Assembly (NCBI GenBank): GCA_021777755.1
Contig: JAJYDE010000012.1
Location: forward strand, 1 to 64,000
Source: Deltaproteobacteria bacterium
GTDB lineage: Bacteria > Desulfobacterota > Syntrophobacteria > Syntrophobacterales > Syntrophobacteraceae
Length of the DNA stretch: 64,000 bases
Direction: 5' to 3'
How positions within the stretch are numbered: the first letter of the stretch is position 1; every line of letters starts with the position of its first letter. Positions 27,693 to 37,132 of the stretch are shown one piece after another. Under the pieces are notes generated by a model. It worked only from the letters and a program-made list of their open reading frames with translations. It was not told the origin of the DNA and made no database searches. The position numbers and the translations under genes are program-made.

Positions 27693-29330
27693 ATGAGCAC
27701 AATACCAGAAAACTACCTACCTCGGACCGATGCTTGGCCTCATTACCTGACTCCGGAGGAATTTGCCGAGACCCCTGAAAAATTGAATATCGCCGACTTT
27801 CTGCTCGATCGGCATGTGAGGGAGGGGCGGGGGGGCAATGTCGCCATAAGGTTCATGGACAAGGAAATCACCTACGCCCAGTTGCAAAAACTGGTCAATC
27901 AGTTCGGCAACTCGCTGAAAGAGGCCGGAGTCCAGCCCCAGGACAGGGTCGGAATTCGCCTGGTCAACGCCCCCGCATCTGTTGTGACCATATTTGCGAT
28001 CGAGAAGATCGGGGCCGTTCCGGTCCCGACATCGCCCTTGTGGTCCCGTGAAGAGATAGCCTTTGTGGTCAACAATGCCGAAATGAAGTACTTTGTGGTA
28101 AACGCGCCGTTGATGGAGCCGGTCCAAGCTGCAAAGCCGAACTTTTGTTTCGACACCAAAGTGGTGGTAATCGGTGGAGATCCCGGTGAAGTCAAGGCGG
28201 CCGGCAATATGGCCTACGAAGAAATGATCGCCAAGGGTTCCGCGGACTTGGAAGCAACGCTGCTAAACAGCTTCGATATCGGTGTAATCCTCTATACCTC
28301 CGGCACCACCGGAATGCCCAAAGGCTGCGTTCATTTCGTTCGTCCAACGATTATCGAGACGCGGATTGTCAATAAATACGTCTACCAGCTAAAGCCCGGA
28401 GACATCCTGGGGGGATCGGCGCCGGTGTCCTTTGCCGCCGGTTTCGGCACCTTCGCTCTCATTCCCTTCGAAGGAGGGGCGGGCATTTCTCTTATCCCGA
28501 AGTTTTCCCCGGCCGATATGATGGAGCTCGTGGCCAAACACAAGATAACGGTCATGACGGGGCTCCCCACGGCTTACCGCGCCCTCATGAAATTCCCCGA
28601 TTTCAACAAGTATGATCTCAGCTCGGTGCGCCTCTTCACCTCGGGAGGCGACGCTCTTGGCTCGGAAACTCTTCGGGGGTGGCTCGAGCGTACCGGAAAG
28701 CCCATCTGGGAGGGGCTCGGGGGAACGGAAATGCTTCATCTGGTAACCTCCAACACATTAAACCATGCACCGGTGCCCGATTCCATCGGAAGACCCCTGC
28801 CGGGTATGTCAGTTAAAGTCGTGGACGCATCGGGCAAGGACTGCAAGTGCGGCGATGTGGGCAGCATGATCGTAAAAGGCCCCTCCGGAACCCTTTACTG
28901 GAAACCTTACGAGAATGACGAAAAACTGCTCAAATCGCAAAAATCGGGTGTCGTTGACGGCTGGAACAAGATGGGCGATGCCGTGTTCATGAATGAAGAC
29001 GGCAACATCTTTTTCGTCGCTCGCGAAGATGACATGATAAAGAGTTCGGGCTACCGAATAGCGCCTTCCGAAATCGAGGAAGCGCTCCTGGGGAATCCGT
29101 CGGTAGCCGACGCGGCCATTGTCGGCGTCCCGGACCCCGAAAAGGGGCAGCTGGTCAAGGCGGTCATCGAGCTGAAACCGGGCCTTACGGGCTCCGAGCA
29201 GATGAGTGAGGCAATACTCGCCTCCCTTAGAGACCAAATAGCCGTCTACAAGTTGCCTCGCATAATCCAATACATGGATAAGCTGCCAAGGACCCCGACC
29301 GGAAAACTCCTGCGACGCCTGCTAAGGTGA
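27693..29330 (+). CDS. AMP-dependent acyl-CoA ligase (benzoate/2-aminobenzoate-CoA-ligase-like)
   Basis: Cytoplasmic ligase of 545 aa that would activate a carboxylic acid to its CoA thioester with ATP to AMP. The adenylation motif is YTSGTTGMPKG, followed by EGLGGTEML (A5) and the hinge/catalytic region DDMIKSSGYRIAPSEIEE with the C-terminal Lys in RTPTGKLLRR. Overall layout resembles benzoate-CoA and 2-aminobenzoate-CoA ligases, but the acid cannot be fixed from sequence. The ATG at 27693 follows CAAGGAG. It is expressed from the sigma-54 promoter just upstream and may feed the CoA-transferase pathway encoded nearby. Confidence 0.85.
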   Translation: MSTIPENYLPRTDAWPHYLTPEEFAETPEKLNIADFLLDRHVREGRGGNVAIRFMDKEITYAQLQKLVNQFGNSLKEAGVQPQDRVGIRLVNAPASVVTIFAIEKIGAVPVPTSPLWSREEIAFVVNNAEMKYFVVNAPLMEPVQAAKPNFCFDTKVVVIGGDPGEVKAAGNMAYEEMIAKGSADLEATLLNSFDIGVILYTSGTTGMPKGCVHFVRPTIIETRIVNKYVYQLKPGDILGGSAPVSFAAGFGTFALIPFEGGAGISLIPKFSPADMMELVAKHKITVMTGLPTAYRALMKFPDFNKYDLSSVRLFTSGGDALGSETLRGWLERTGKPIWEGLGGTEMLHLVTSNTLNHAPVPDSIGRPLPGMSVKVVDASGKDCKCGDVGSMIVKGPSGTLYWKPYENDEKLLKSQKSGVVDGWNKMGDAVFMNEDGNIFFVAREDDMIKSSGYRIAPSEIEEALLGNPSVADAAIVGVPDPEKGQLVKAVIELKPGLTGSEQMSEAILASLRDQIAVYKLPRIIQYMDKLPRTPTGKLLRRLLR

Positions 29331-29374
29331 GCTTGAAAAAGCGGTTTTAAACCTCCGGATCGCCACTCGAAGGT

Positions 29375-29395
29375 GGGCGGGGATAAGCCCCGCCC
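29375..29395 (+). terminator. hairpin after acyl-CoA ligase gene
   Basis: GGGCGGGG (29375-29382) pairs perfectly with CCCCGCCC (29388-29395) around a 5-nt loop, 45 nt after the stop codon. No T-tract follows. Between convergent genes it may serve both. Confidence 0.5.
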
Positions 29396-29447
29396 GCCGC
29401 GGAGTCGCCCTCGCGGGCGGAGGGTGGAGGCGCCGCGCTTCTTGCAA

Positions 29448-29885
29448 TCATTTCTCGCGGGATTTTTTCGCCTCCCGTCCGCCCTCTTTTATCTTCGCCT
29501 TTTTTTGCATTCCCGGGCCGCTCGCGATGAGCCTGACCATGGTCTCGAATTCCCACTCCTTGTAGGGCTCGATTATGCAGCCATAGGCGCCCAGCTCCAT
29601 GACGGACTCGATCAGACCGCGATTAGTCCGGCGGCTCAAAAGGATCAGTTTGCTGTCGGGGCGCGACATCTTGATCCTGGATACGACCATTTCCCCGAAT
29701 GCAATCACGCCTTCGCAGTCGATCAAAATGATGGAGTTGGGCTCTCGGCTCCGGGAGGATAAAAGTGAATCGAGGCTGACGATCTCGAAGCTGAAATGTT
29801 CATTCTTTCCAAGCATCTTCAAGATGATGGCGCGAACTTCGTCATTTAGCACCAGAACGGAAAATCGAATCTCTTGAGTGATCAT
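29448..29885 (-). CDS. receiver-like single-domain protein, 145 aa
   Basis: The fold pattern is that of a response-regulator receiver: SVLVLNDEVRAIILKM, then IILIDCEGV in the phospho-acceptor position, LILLSRRTN and ELGAYGCIIEPYKEWEFETM. The N-terminal acidic pair is only partly kept (N-D-E), while an Asp sits at the acceptor strand, so phosphorylation is uncertain. A basic tail (KKAKIKEGGREAKKSREK) ends it. The ATG at 29885 was chosen over a longer upstream frame. It lies at the end of the minus-strand CoA-transferase gene block. Confidence 0.62.
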   Translation of the reverse strand: MITQEIRFSVLVLNDEVRAIILKMLGKNEHFSFEIVSLDSLLSSRSREPNSIILIDCEGVIAFGEMVVSRIKMSRPDSKLILLSRRTNRGLIESVMELGAYGCIIEPYKEWEFETMVRLIASGPGMQKKAKIKEGGREAKKSREK

Positions 29886-30218
29886 CCATGGACCCCGCTT
29901 TTCATCGTCTGGAGGCCAATTCCGCTGATCCCATGGAGATTCAAGATTTATGCCCACTCACCAACAGGCAATCACACGACTCGGAGCCCCAAGCGCGGAC
30001 TTTTTCAACATTTCGGCGCGAAGTGATTTGTCCGTGCCCGTTTCGATGGGCGGAAAACTTCGGGCGTGTGCGGAATGCGTCCCGCCCGGAAGGGAAGTCG
30101 CATGCGAAGTCTTCGCCGATAAAGATTTCGGAGAGTGTCTGCAACTCGACCCCGGTGCGCTTTTCCAAACATTGCCCGCCCGCCCTCTTCTCGGAAAAGA
30201 GGGGCGGCTTGACTCCTT
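29886..30218. other. intergenic region, about 330 bp
   Basis: No gene or clear regulatory motif recognised between the receiver-like gene and the small 83-aa gene, both on the minus strand. Confidence 0.35.
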
Positions 30219-30470
30219 TCATCTCTTTGGTTCGTCCTTGCGCACCGGCTTGTGCATCGGCAATCCGTATACGCTGTCAATGTAATATGCGCAATTCCCC
30301 GGACCCAATTCTTCCACTTCTTTTCGAAACCTCCGGCAAATCTCCAGCCCCTTTTCCCGCGCGCCTTCGGGGAAGCCCCCCTCATCGGAGGCATAGCGCG
30401 CCTCGATTTGGTCGAGCTTTTTCATGTACTCTTCATAGCTGATTTCTTCGATCGCCAACCTGGCCTCCAC
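30219..30470 (-). CDS. small uncharacterised protein, up to 83 aa
   Basis: Charged, mostly helical, with two Cys (EICRRF, GNCAYY). Not recognised. The annotated GTG start lacks a good ribosome binding site; a TTG four codons later has GGAGG 5 nt upstream and may be the true start. Last gene of the CoA-transferase operon. Confidence 0.55.
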   Translation of the reverse strand: MEARLAIEEISYEEYMKKLDQIEARYASDEGGFPEGAREKGLEICRRFRKEVEELGPGNCAYYIDSVYGLPMHKPVRKDEPKR

Positions 30471-30489
30471 CGGTTACCCGAAGTCCCCC

Positions 30490-30690
30490 TTACGAAGGAC
30501 TTTTCATCTCGGCCTCAAGGTCGTCCAGGGCCTTTTTGGCCTCCGCTATCAAATCACGAAACTCATCGGACTGATAAGCGTCCAAACCGCCACAGCCCAT
30601 GTCCGCCGACCTGTCGAACACATACTCCCGATCCACATACATTATCAGGGCCCTGGCCGCCCCGTGGAATTTCAAAAATCCGTCCTTCAT
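30490..30690 (-). CDS. small uncharacterised protein, 66 aa
   Basis: Not recognised. Begins KDGFLKFHGAARALIMYVDR and ends in a charged helix (LIAEAKKALDDLEAEM). Its ATG overlaps the stop of the upstream MBL-fold gene by 4 bp, strong evidence for translation as part of that operon. Confidence 0.6.
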   Translation of the reverse strand: MKDGFLKFHGAARALIMYVDREYVFDRSADMGCGGLDAYQSDEFRDLIAEAKKALDDLEAEMKSPS

Positions 30691-31889
30691 TTTCCCGGCT
30701 TTCCAAATCTGGCTTCAAGCTCCGATTTGAAGGCCTCAATATGCATGGCCTCCTCGCGGCGCCCCGAAAAATAGAGCGCCATCCCCTTGAACACCTGCGC
30801 TTCGCGCATATCGGGTTCCATCTCAAGGGCCTTGTCCAAACAGGGCAGGCTCTCGGCATACCTGCCAAGGCCCAGCAATGCCCGCCCTTTTCCGGTAAGA
30901 CCGTAGATATCGTGATTTTGTTGCTCAAGAGCCAACTCGAAGGCCTCGAGTGCCTCTTCACAACGGCCCATATCGTTTAGCGTAAAGCCCTTCAACTGCA
31001 ACGCCTGAAAATTTTCGGGTCTCACAGCCAGCTCCACGCCGCAGCAATAGAGGCTCTCTGCGAGAAACCCCTTTCCCGCCAGCCTCCTCGCCCCCTCCAT
31101 CCATGTCATCTTGTCCTCGGGACCTATGCCCAGGACCTTCATCATAACGCTTTCATAGGTTTGCTCCACGGTGCGCCTGCCCGTAAAAGCCACCGGCACG
31201 CCGTGGCCCGGCAACAGATGCACGATATTTTTTTGCAGCACCTGCCTCAGTGCGAACAAATAGTGTTCCAGCGAGCCCCCGGCAGTCTTGTCGACCTCGG
31301 CCACCGCGTCGGGCAGTATCGCATCCCCCGATATCACGGTCCCCGTCTCTTCGTGGTACAGGCCAATGCCGTCCATCGTGTGACCCGGCGTATGAATTAC
31401 TTCCCACGGGAAACCGCTCAGCTCCAGGGTTTCTCCTCCCCTCAGCTCCGTTGGTGTAAAGCCCGATTGGACCGCAAGCCTTTTGAATTCCTCAGGCCCC
31501 GCCGCATGCATAATGATTTCCAACCGTTTGCTTTCCCTCGGGCCGGCATATCTTAATAGCTCGAATACCCCCATGCAGTGGTCGCGGTGTCCGTGGGTCA
31601 AAACGACCTTCCCTATATCCGAGACCGCATACCCCAGTTTCTCGATGTCTGAGAAAACCGTGTAATCATTGCCCGGGTCCACCAGGGTCAAGTAATCGCC
31701 GCCGAGCAGATAGACGTTGCTCGAATGATGATACCCGATCAAAAACCTGCTGTTTGCAAAGACGGCGTGAGGTTCTTTTAAAATCTCGCCGATTGAAAGC
31801 CAACCGGGATGCGGCGGTTCTTCCTCGCCGGCTAAAAAACCGTTTTCACCACTCGATTTTCTCGGGTCGATTTCCTGCGCATTCATCAT
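30687..31889 (-). CDS. MBL-fold metallohydrolase with C-terminal TPR repeats
   Basis: Protein of 400 aa. The metallo-beta-lactamase fold shows LVDPGND, the metal motif LTHGHRDH, then IHTPGHTMDG, ISGDAIL and LLPGHG, so both metal sites are complete. Residues 285-395 carry three TPR-like helical pairs (for example KGFTLNDMGRCEEALEAFEL). The family includes thioesterases and lactonases; in a CoA-thioester operon a thioesterase-like or scaffold role is possible but not proven. The ATG at 31889 follows GGGACGGGAA. Confidence 0.78.
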   Translation of the reverse strand: MMNAQEIDPRKSSGENGFLAGEEEPPHPGWLSIGEILKEPHAVFANSRFLIGYHHSSNVYLLGGDYLTLVDPGNDYTVFSDIEKLGYAVSDIGKVVLTHGHRDHCMGVFELLRYAGPRESKRLEIIMHAAGPEEFKRLAVQSGFTPTELRGGETLELSGFPWEVIHTPGHTMDGIGLYHEETGTVISGDAILPDAVAEVDKTAGGSLEHYLFALRQVLQKNIVHLLPGHGVPVAFTGRRTVEQTYESVMMKVLGIGPEDKMTWMEGARRLAGKGFLAESLYCCGVELAVRPENFQALQLKGFTLNDMGRCEEALEAFELALEQQNHDIYGLTGKGRALLGLGRYAESLPCLDKALEMEPDMREAQVFKGMALYFSGRREEAMHIEAFKSELEARFGKPGK

Positions 31890-32021
31890 TTCCCGTCCCC
31901 AAAGAAGCACGGTCGCCAAGGCAAGAGCGCCGCTCTAAAAAAACATCCGCGCAAATAGACACCCGGATGGATTCACTCCTTCTTTGCGGGAAAATGAATC
32001 CATCCCGAAAGCCGGTGCATG

Positions 32022-32516
32022 CTAACCGATGTAGTCAAGCGCGTAATGGAGCTTCAGTTTGTCATCGGGCCACCATTTCTTGCTAATTCTCACTTCACCG
32101 GGATACACCTCCTTGCCGTCGATTTTGTCGATCATCAACTCGATGAAATGGAACTCGGTAAGCTTGTGCCGTTTGACGACCTCCGAGGGGATCAGCACCG
32201 CCAGGCCGCTTTCCTTCGCACACTCCCATTCGAACGGTTCGCTGCGACTTCCCTGCTCCGCAGCCGCTTCGGACTCGCGAAACACCACGTCGGACTGAAA
32301 TTCGAACGGTTCGCCCGGAGGCACCTGTTCTTCCCCGGTCTTGCCGGAGAAAACCTTGAGAAGGCGCCCTTGAATCTTCGATTTTGGCCCCATTTTGAAT
32401 TCTTCATACAGCTCGTCGGACACATGCCACCAACATGCCCTGGCATTGGCGGCCACATATGCTTTTACGAGCATGGGGTCGAAGCCGCACACCACTACAC
32501 GGCATTTTTCAGGCAT
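32022..32516 (-). CDS. uncharacterised protein of CoA-transferase operon, 164 aa
   Basis: Not recognised. Soluble, with Cys at C5, C10, C28 and one more in the centre; the C-terminus contains EVRISKKWWPDDKLKLHYAL. AAGGAGG precedes the ATG, and only 2 nt separate it from the preceding small gene, so it is a firm operon member. Confidence 0.65.
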   Translation of the reverse strand: MPEKCRVVVCGFDPMLVKAYVAANARACWWHVSDELYEEFKMGPKSKIQGRLLKVFSGKTGEEQVPPGEPFEFQSDVVFRESEAAAEQGSRSEPFEWECAKESGLAVLIPSEVVKRHKLTEFHFIELMIDKIDGKEVYPGEVRISKKWWPDDKLKLHYALDYIG

Positions 32517-32518
32517 AA

Positions 32519-32809
32519 TTAGGCCTCCTTTTCGCCCTCATCGGTTTGCGGATCGCTCAGCCGGATACGGAGATCCTCGACCTGTTCCAGGCAATAATTC
32601 ATAAACTCCTCGGCCTCTTCGGCGCTCAGGTACTTGGTTTCAAACAATCTTTTCACATAGGGATAGACGTGGGTCTGGATCTCCTCGCTAAATTCCATGA
32701 GCACATCTTCGTTATCTCCATCGGGGGAGCCCCAACTGAGAAAACCGGTTTTCCAGTTGTTCAACATCCCCCTTAGAACATCGAGTTCTTCGCTGACGTT
32801 TTCTTCCAT
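32519..32809 (-). CDS. uncharacterised acidic protein of CoA-transferase operon, 96 aa
   Basis: Not recognised. Highly acidic helical protein (EENVSEELDVLRGMLNNW, ETKYLSAEEAEEFMNY). Its ATG follows the previous stop by 1 nt. A small acidic helical partner of a complex is plausible; no domain was recognised. Confidence 0.62.
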   Translation of the reverse strand: MEENVSEELDVLRGMLNNWKTGFLSWGSPDGDNEDVLMEFSEEIQTHVYPYVKRLFETKYLSAEEAEEFMNYCLEQVEDLRIRLSDPQTDEGEKEA

Positions 32810-32810
32810 G

Positions 32811-33047
32811 CTAGGCGTTCTTCTTTCCGTCGTAGGCATAGCACTTTCTTACGACGTTGAAGTCCGCCACGCACCAGTAATGAGGCCAGTGGATCTTCTT
32901 GCACCACCCTATGATGTCGGCAGGCGGAAACTTGGAACCTTTGAGAACAGGCTTCAAGTGTTTACACTGCCAGCATATGTGGTCGCTTTGTTTTTCAGGG
33001 ACAAGCACCGTATCCAGGAATTCTTGAGGCGTCAACTCTTGTGACAT
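32811..33047 (-). CDS. small Cys-rich protein resembling fumarate-adding-enzyme small subunits, 78 aa
   Basis: Five cysteines: HICWQCKHLKP, then GWCKK, HYWCVADF and RKCYAYD. The pattern of C-x2-C followed by Trp-flanked single Cys residues recalls the small HiPIP-like iron-sulfur subunits of benzylsuccinate synthase (BssB/BssC), but this is pattern resemblance only and no glycyl-radical subunit is in the window. CAAAGGAG lies 6 nt before the ATG. Tight operon spacing on both sides. Confidence 0.65.
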   Translation of the reverse strand: MSQELTPQEFLDTVLVPEKQSDHICWQCKHLKPVLKGSKFPPADIIGWCKKIHWPHYWCVADFNVVRKCYAYDGKKNA

Positions 33048-33066
33048 GCAACACTCCTTTGTCGGT

Positions 33067-33552
33067 CTACCAGTCCTTGACCTCGTCCGCGGCAAGTTTT
33101 TTCTGATATTCCTCCCAGAGCTCGGGGGACAATTTCTGAATATCCCAGTTGAACCCGTGGCTGCCCGCCAGACCTGCCGAGGGCGGCTGAGGGCGCCACC
33201 CGCGAACCGGACGGCCCCGGATGCTGAATTTGACCTTGTCGGCCACCCCCAACAGGTGTTTTCTGGGCGTACACTGAAAGGGCCTGGTGCGGCCTTCCAC
33301 TCCCGGCCGGTAGTTGGAATAGCCATCATAAGGCTTGTCGGCATAAAGGGGCGAGGTGTCCGACTTTTCTCCGGGTCTTTCTTCGGGGCCCCGATACATG
33401 AAGCCCTGGATCATGTGAATGTAGTAGACCGTTCCGCACTCGGCGCAGTTGATCTTTCCTTCCCAATTCCAAAAACAGTAGGGATCGAGGTAGTTGATGG
33501 TGTCACACTTCTTTCCGTCCACTTCCTTCTTGCACCAGATGATATCGCACAC
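33067..33552 (-). CDS. Cys-rich zinc-ribbon-like protein of CoA-transferase operon, 161 aa
   Basis: The N-terminal half has Cys at 2, 7, 16 and 26 and a CAEC pair near 36-39 (NYLDPYCFWNWEGKINCAEC), suggesting a zinc ribbon; a further Cys is in FQCTPRKH. The C-terminus is Pro/Trp-rich. Not assigned to a family. The GTG start at 33552 has GAGAGGAGG 5 nt upstream and lies 12 nt after the CoA-transferase stop. It might be a structural partner like the small zinc protein BbsA of benzylsuccinate oxidation, but no direct similarity can be claimed. Confidence 0.65.
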   Translation of the reverse strand: MCDIIWCKKEVDGKKCDTINYLDPYCFWNWEGKINCAECGTVYYIHMIQGFMYRGPEERPGEKSDTSPLYADKPYDGYSNYRPGVEGRTRPFQCTPRKHLLGVADKVKFSIRGRPVRGWRPQPPSAGLAGSHGFNWDIQKLSPELWEEYQKKLAADEVKDW

Positions 33553-33564
33553 GGCAGCCTCCTC

Positions 33565-34980
33565 TCATATGTAGGCCTTCTTGTACCACTCTTCGATCTT
33601 GGTTAGCGGCACGCCGAGCAAATCCCGGTAGATCTTCTTGTTGTCCGCTCCAAGGGGACGCCAGTGCCAGTTGATCCTTCTCGGGCTCTTTTCCATCAAA
33701 CCGGTACTGTAGCCTCCGTGAACCACCAGATCCCCGAACAGGGGGTCTTCCATCCACCGCACGGTGCCTCTTTCCCGGTAGTGAGGGCTTTCGTAGACCT
33801 CCCGGTCGTTTCGGACGGGCTCAGCCAAAAGGCCCGCATCGCCAAGGGTCTTGGCCACCTCGGAGCGGCTCTTGTCCGCAGCCCATCTTTCCAGAGCCGC
33901 GTAAATCTCCACCTGCGCCTCGCCTTCGACCCGGTCCTTGTGTGCCTTGTATTTTTCGTAGAGTTCATTTAGACCGGTAATTGCGCACAGTTCCTTGAAA
34001 TCCCGGTCCTGAAAGGCGCTCACCATAACGTATCTGGCATCGAACCTGTCCTGGGGGTTCTCCGCGTCGGGGAAATCGGACTTGCCGCACAAGATGATGC
34101 CGTGCACCGCAAGTTGAGTGTCCCAGTTGCCCCAGCGCTGGCGAACGATGCCGAACTTGCCGTACATCGTCGTGGTGTGCCCAAGCATTCTGGTGGGGAC
34201 CTGCACCTGGGAGAACTCTATCATAGTTCCAAGCCCGGTCTTTCTCCGGTGGTGGATGGCCGCCATTATGGCGCAGGAGATCAAGTTGCCCGATTGCCAG
34301 TCGATGACCCAGTTGGTGCACTTGGAGCAGTGGCCGCCCATGTACTCGTGCATCCCGGTTATGGAGGCAAGCCCCGCGTGGGCCTGGCCCAGGATGTCGT
34401 AGGAACCTCCGAATACCTTGGGCCCGTAGCCGAAGCCTCCCCCCCAGACGTAGATGAACCTCGGGTTGATCTCGCTAAGAAATCGATAGCTCATCTTCCA
34501 CTTGTCCAGGGTGCCCGGCCGGTAGAGTTCGGTGAGTCCGTCGGACTTTTTCACAAGACTGTAGAACACCTCCCGCATCTCGGGCACGTGATAGTCCATC
34601 GTGACGAAATACTTGTTGGGGTTGGCGTTGGTGTAGCCCAGGCCCGTGCCGGTCATCGGGCGCATGTCGCTGAACGGATAGAGATAGACTTCGTTGAAAG
34701 GGGAGGTGTGGCGCATCGGCTCGCCCATTCTGGGAATTTCGAGCTTGATCACCTCGGCTCCCAGTTCGGCCAGATTGGCCACCGAATGCGGTGTGAAGAT
34801 ATACATCGTGCAACTGAGCCAGCGTATCCCGTTTAGCGGCTTTGGCTTGGTGTGTTCATTTCCGGCATCGAAGAGTTTTTTGCAATACTGCTCGTAGGGC
34901 ATCTTGAACTCGTCCATCTCACCTTTGCTCTTTGGGCCGGGCAGGTCTTCCACATTGGTCACTCTGGGATCTTGCGCCAT
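33565..34980 (-). CDS. class III (CaiB/BaiF) CoA-transferase subunit, BbsE/BbsF-like
   Basis: Subunit of 471 aa. CaiB-type features: [15 protein letters not shown] near the N-terminus, [16 protein letters not shown], and the catalytic-Asp region [19 protein letters not shown] followed by [15 protein letters not shown]. With the overlapping upstream gene it would make a heteromeric enzyme moving CoA between acids, as BbsEF does with succinyl-CoA and benzylsuccinate. The ATG at 34980 overlaps the upstream TGA by one base and has GGGGGTGA 5-6 nt before it. Lacks a normal CaiB N-terminal start (usually a VLD-x-T stretch). Confidence 0.82.
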   Translation of the reverse strand: MAQDPRVTNVEDLPGPKSKGEMDEFKMPYEQYCKKLFDAGNEHTKPKPLNGIRWLSCTMYIFTPHSVANLAELGAEVIKLEIPRMGEPMRHTSPFNEVYLYPFSDMRPMTGTGLGYTNANPNKYFVTMDYHVPEMREVFYSLVKKSDGLTELYRPGTLDKWKMSYRFLSEINPRFIYVWGGGFGYGPKVFGGSYDILGQAHAGLASITGMHEYMGGHCSKCTNWVIDWQSGNLISCAIMAAIHHRRKTGLGTMIEFSQVQVPTRMLGHTTTMYGKFGIVRQRWGNWDTQLAVHGIILCGKSDFPDAENPQDRFDARYVMVSAFQDRDFKELCAITGLNELYEKYKAHKDRVEGEAQVEIYAALERWAADKSRSEVAKTLGDAGLLAEPVRNDREVYESPHYRERGTVRWMEDPLFGDLVVHGGYSTGLMEKSPRRINWHWRPLGADNKKIYRDLLGVPLTKIEEWYKKAYI

Positions 34981-36464
34981 CACATCACCCCCTTTTCTTT
35001 CATGGCGTTAACTTGTGTCTGGCCCATTCCGATCCATTTCAAATAGATCTCGTAGTTGTCATAGCCTATGTCCCTGCCCATCCATTTGCACCGGAAAGGA
35101 GCCCTCAGCTGATAGGAGGCGGGGCTGGAGGCGATCAGGAGCGGTCCGTAATCGGTCTCATGGACGTAGACCCACGGTCGGTACTTGAAGTGAGGAAACT
35201 CGCAGACCTCGTCGATGTAGAGCACCGGACCCGCCGCCACCTGGTATTCGAGCAGCTTGGTTTCGGCCTCCACGCGGTTTGTGTCTCGCAGCCAGCGCGA
35301 GGTCAGGGTGTAGGTCTTTATCAGGGCGTGCAAAGCGTTTCTGGCCGCCATTTCCTTAAGGAGGGGATCTTCGTGGATCAGCCGACCGAACTGGGCGTCA
35401 TCGCACTCGAGGCAAAAGCCTATGTTGTACCAGAGCTTGTCGGTCTGGCCGCCGATCATCATGTAGCCGTCCTTGCACGGGTTCCAGGCATACTGGTTGA
35501 GGCAGGCATCCCAGCCCCCGGTGCGCGCTTTGATACTGGCATTGAATCCATACCAGGTGATGTCGAAGTCCAGAATGTCCATAAGCGCTTCGGCGCCCGT
35601 TTCCTCAATCATTTGCCCCGTTCCCCCCAACTCGTCTCTCCAGTAGAGGGCGGCAATGGAGTTGAGAAACGCCTGGGCCCCGGCCACATAGTCGGCAAGC
35701 CAGATCCCTGGGCGCGTGGGGTCGCCTCCTTTGCCTCGCGGCAACAGATCCTGGGCCAAACCGGTATTGTGGATCCAGGAATTTGCCGCGCTCGCAAAAG
35801 GTTCGAGCATCCATTGAGAGAACTTGGACTGTTTGTCCTTCCAGGGGCCCCACTGCCCGAGCATCCCGATCCAGACATAGACCATTCTGGGATTGAGTTC
35901 TTTAAGCTGCCGGTACCCTATCCCCAGATCGTCCATATAGCCGGGAGGCATTCCGTCGATCAGGACGTCCACGTTCATCGCCATTTTTTTAAAGATTTCC
36001 CGCCCCTGCTCACTCTCCACATCGAGGGTCACGCAGTGAGTATTTACCGTTTCATTGACGAATTCCATCCCGCACTTTTCCCCGCTTTCCTTGTTCTGAA
36101 GCAGGTACTCTTCACGGCCGAAGGGAGTGAGTTTTCTTAACGGGTCGCCTTGGGGGGGCTCGATGGAGACCACCTCCGCCCCGGCCTCCCCGTAAAGAGA
36201 GGCGCAAAACTTGTGGCCCAGCCTCCACAAACCGATGTCGAGCACCCTGTATCCCGTCAGGGCTTCATCCTTTTCATATCTTTTCTCGAATCTCAGGTTT
36301 TCCTCGGACCAATTGCAAAACTCCAGCGCCTTTCTTCTCTCGTATACCGGTTTGACTTGCTCGTAGGAAGGCGCAGGGGTGACCGGATAGGGCCGCACGT
36401 CAAGATCCATCAGCCCGATGGTATCGGCCCTGCTGTTTATTTCCACATCTCGGATTTCCGGCAT
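34980..36464 (-). CDS. class III (CaiB/BaiF) CoA-transferase subunit, BbsE/BbsF-like
   Basis: Subunit of 494 aa, first gene of the operon. Motifs: [33 protein letters not shown], split here as VLDIGLW and [16 protein letters not shown], then [17 protein letters not shown] and the catalytic-Asp motif [14 protein letters not shown]. The ATG at 36464 has GGGAG 8 nt upstream; about 100 codons of open frame before it were rejected. An N-terminal extension of about 65 residues before the CaiB core is unusual. The substrate is not deducible; acids activated elsewhere in the window are candidates. Confidence 0.85.
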   Translation of the reverse strand: MPEIRDVEINSRADTIGLMDLDVRPYPVTPAPSYEQVKPVYERRKALEFCNWSEENLRFEKRYEKDEALTGYRVLDIGLWRLGHKFCASLYGEAGAEVVSIEPPQGDPLRKLTPFGREEYLLQNKESGEKCGMEFVNETVNTHCVTLDVESEQGREIFKKMAMNVDVLIDGMPPGYMDDLGIGYRQLKELNPRMVYVWIGMLGQWGPWKDKQSKFSQWMLEPFASAANSWIHNTGLAQDLLPRGKGGDPTRPGIWLADYVAGAQAFLNSIAALYWRDELGGTGQMIEETGAEALMDILDFDITWYGFNASIKARTGGWDACLNQYAWNPCKDGYMMIGGQTDKLWYNIGFCLECDDAQFGRLIHEDPLLKEMAARNALHALIKTYTLTSRWLRDTNRVEAETKLLEYQVAAGPVLYIDEVCEFPHFKYRPWVYVHETDYGPLLIASSPASYQLRAPFRCKWMGRDIGYDNYEIYLKWIGMGQTQVNAMKEKGVM

Positions 36465-37132
36465 CTTTGAGCTCCCTTGTCTTTTGATGGCCTCTACTCC
36501 CGATTCCACAGCTTTGGTCTCCTTCAGCGCCATTGCCCGCTTGTGCCAACCGGTCCTGGCTCGTGAAACGATCACGGTGAAGAAAAACCTTTGCCCGACA
36601 ATCGTCTTCCCGTTGAAAAGCCGGGACTCCTCCCGGGAAATCGCGGTCCTCTCATCACCTCCTGTCATTAGTCTTGAGAAACACCAAGCCCAAGCCGCAA
36701 TCGAGTCTGGAATCAAGTGGCGCCCCGCAGAATGCACTGCGCGGGGCTGTTGCAGCTTCCCGCTGTTTTTCAAAATTTATGCCCGCACAAAATCGGCACC
36801 CCGGATCGTTTGGAGTTTGCAACGCTAAAGATTCGTCCTCGGATGTCCCGGCTCAAAACAGGGACCCGGGGACACCCCCCGACCTTCGCCACCCCCCCGC
36901 AACATCGCCCGGCAACTCGGCGTTACGATCAATCTCGTCGAGGCGCCCGAGGCTCGGGCAATGCCCGGCCCCGCGGCCGCCGGAAAAATTTTCTTCGGTT
37001 CGATTTTTTTTCTCACCTCGGGGAAGGGGGGGCGCGGGAGGCAAAATGTTCAAAATCCGACCCCGCGGAGGGCAAATCAGCCGCGAAAGCCCCGAGACGA
37101 CGCCTTCGGGGGCGTGTATAAAAACCGCCCCC
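36465..37132. other. long leader of the CoA-transferase operon, about 670 bp
   Basis: No supported gene. It must contain the operon promoter. TGGCACAAGCGGGCA on the minus strand near 36533-36548 resembles a sigma-54 site, but its -24/-12 spacing is one base short. The part near 36830-37050 is highly GC-rich with poly-C and poly-T runs and no obvious signal. Confidence 0.4.

Noticed and set aside
32811-33552. Glycyl-radical enzyme or activase near the BssB/BssC-like protein
   Set aside because: No glycyl-radical motif (RVxG) or radical-SAM CxxxCxxC activase was found in the window, so the resemblance to benzylsuccinate synthase subunits stays a pattern only.
34102-34836. Long plus-strand open frames opposite the CoA-transferase genes
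   Set aside because: Shadow frames caused by high GC content; the minus-strand genes have clear family motifs and ribosome binding sites.
36533-36548. Sigma-54-like TGGCACAAGCGGGCA before the CoA-transferase operon
   Set aside because: The distance between the GG and GC elements is one base short, and this spacing is strict for sigma-54, so it was not called a promoter.
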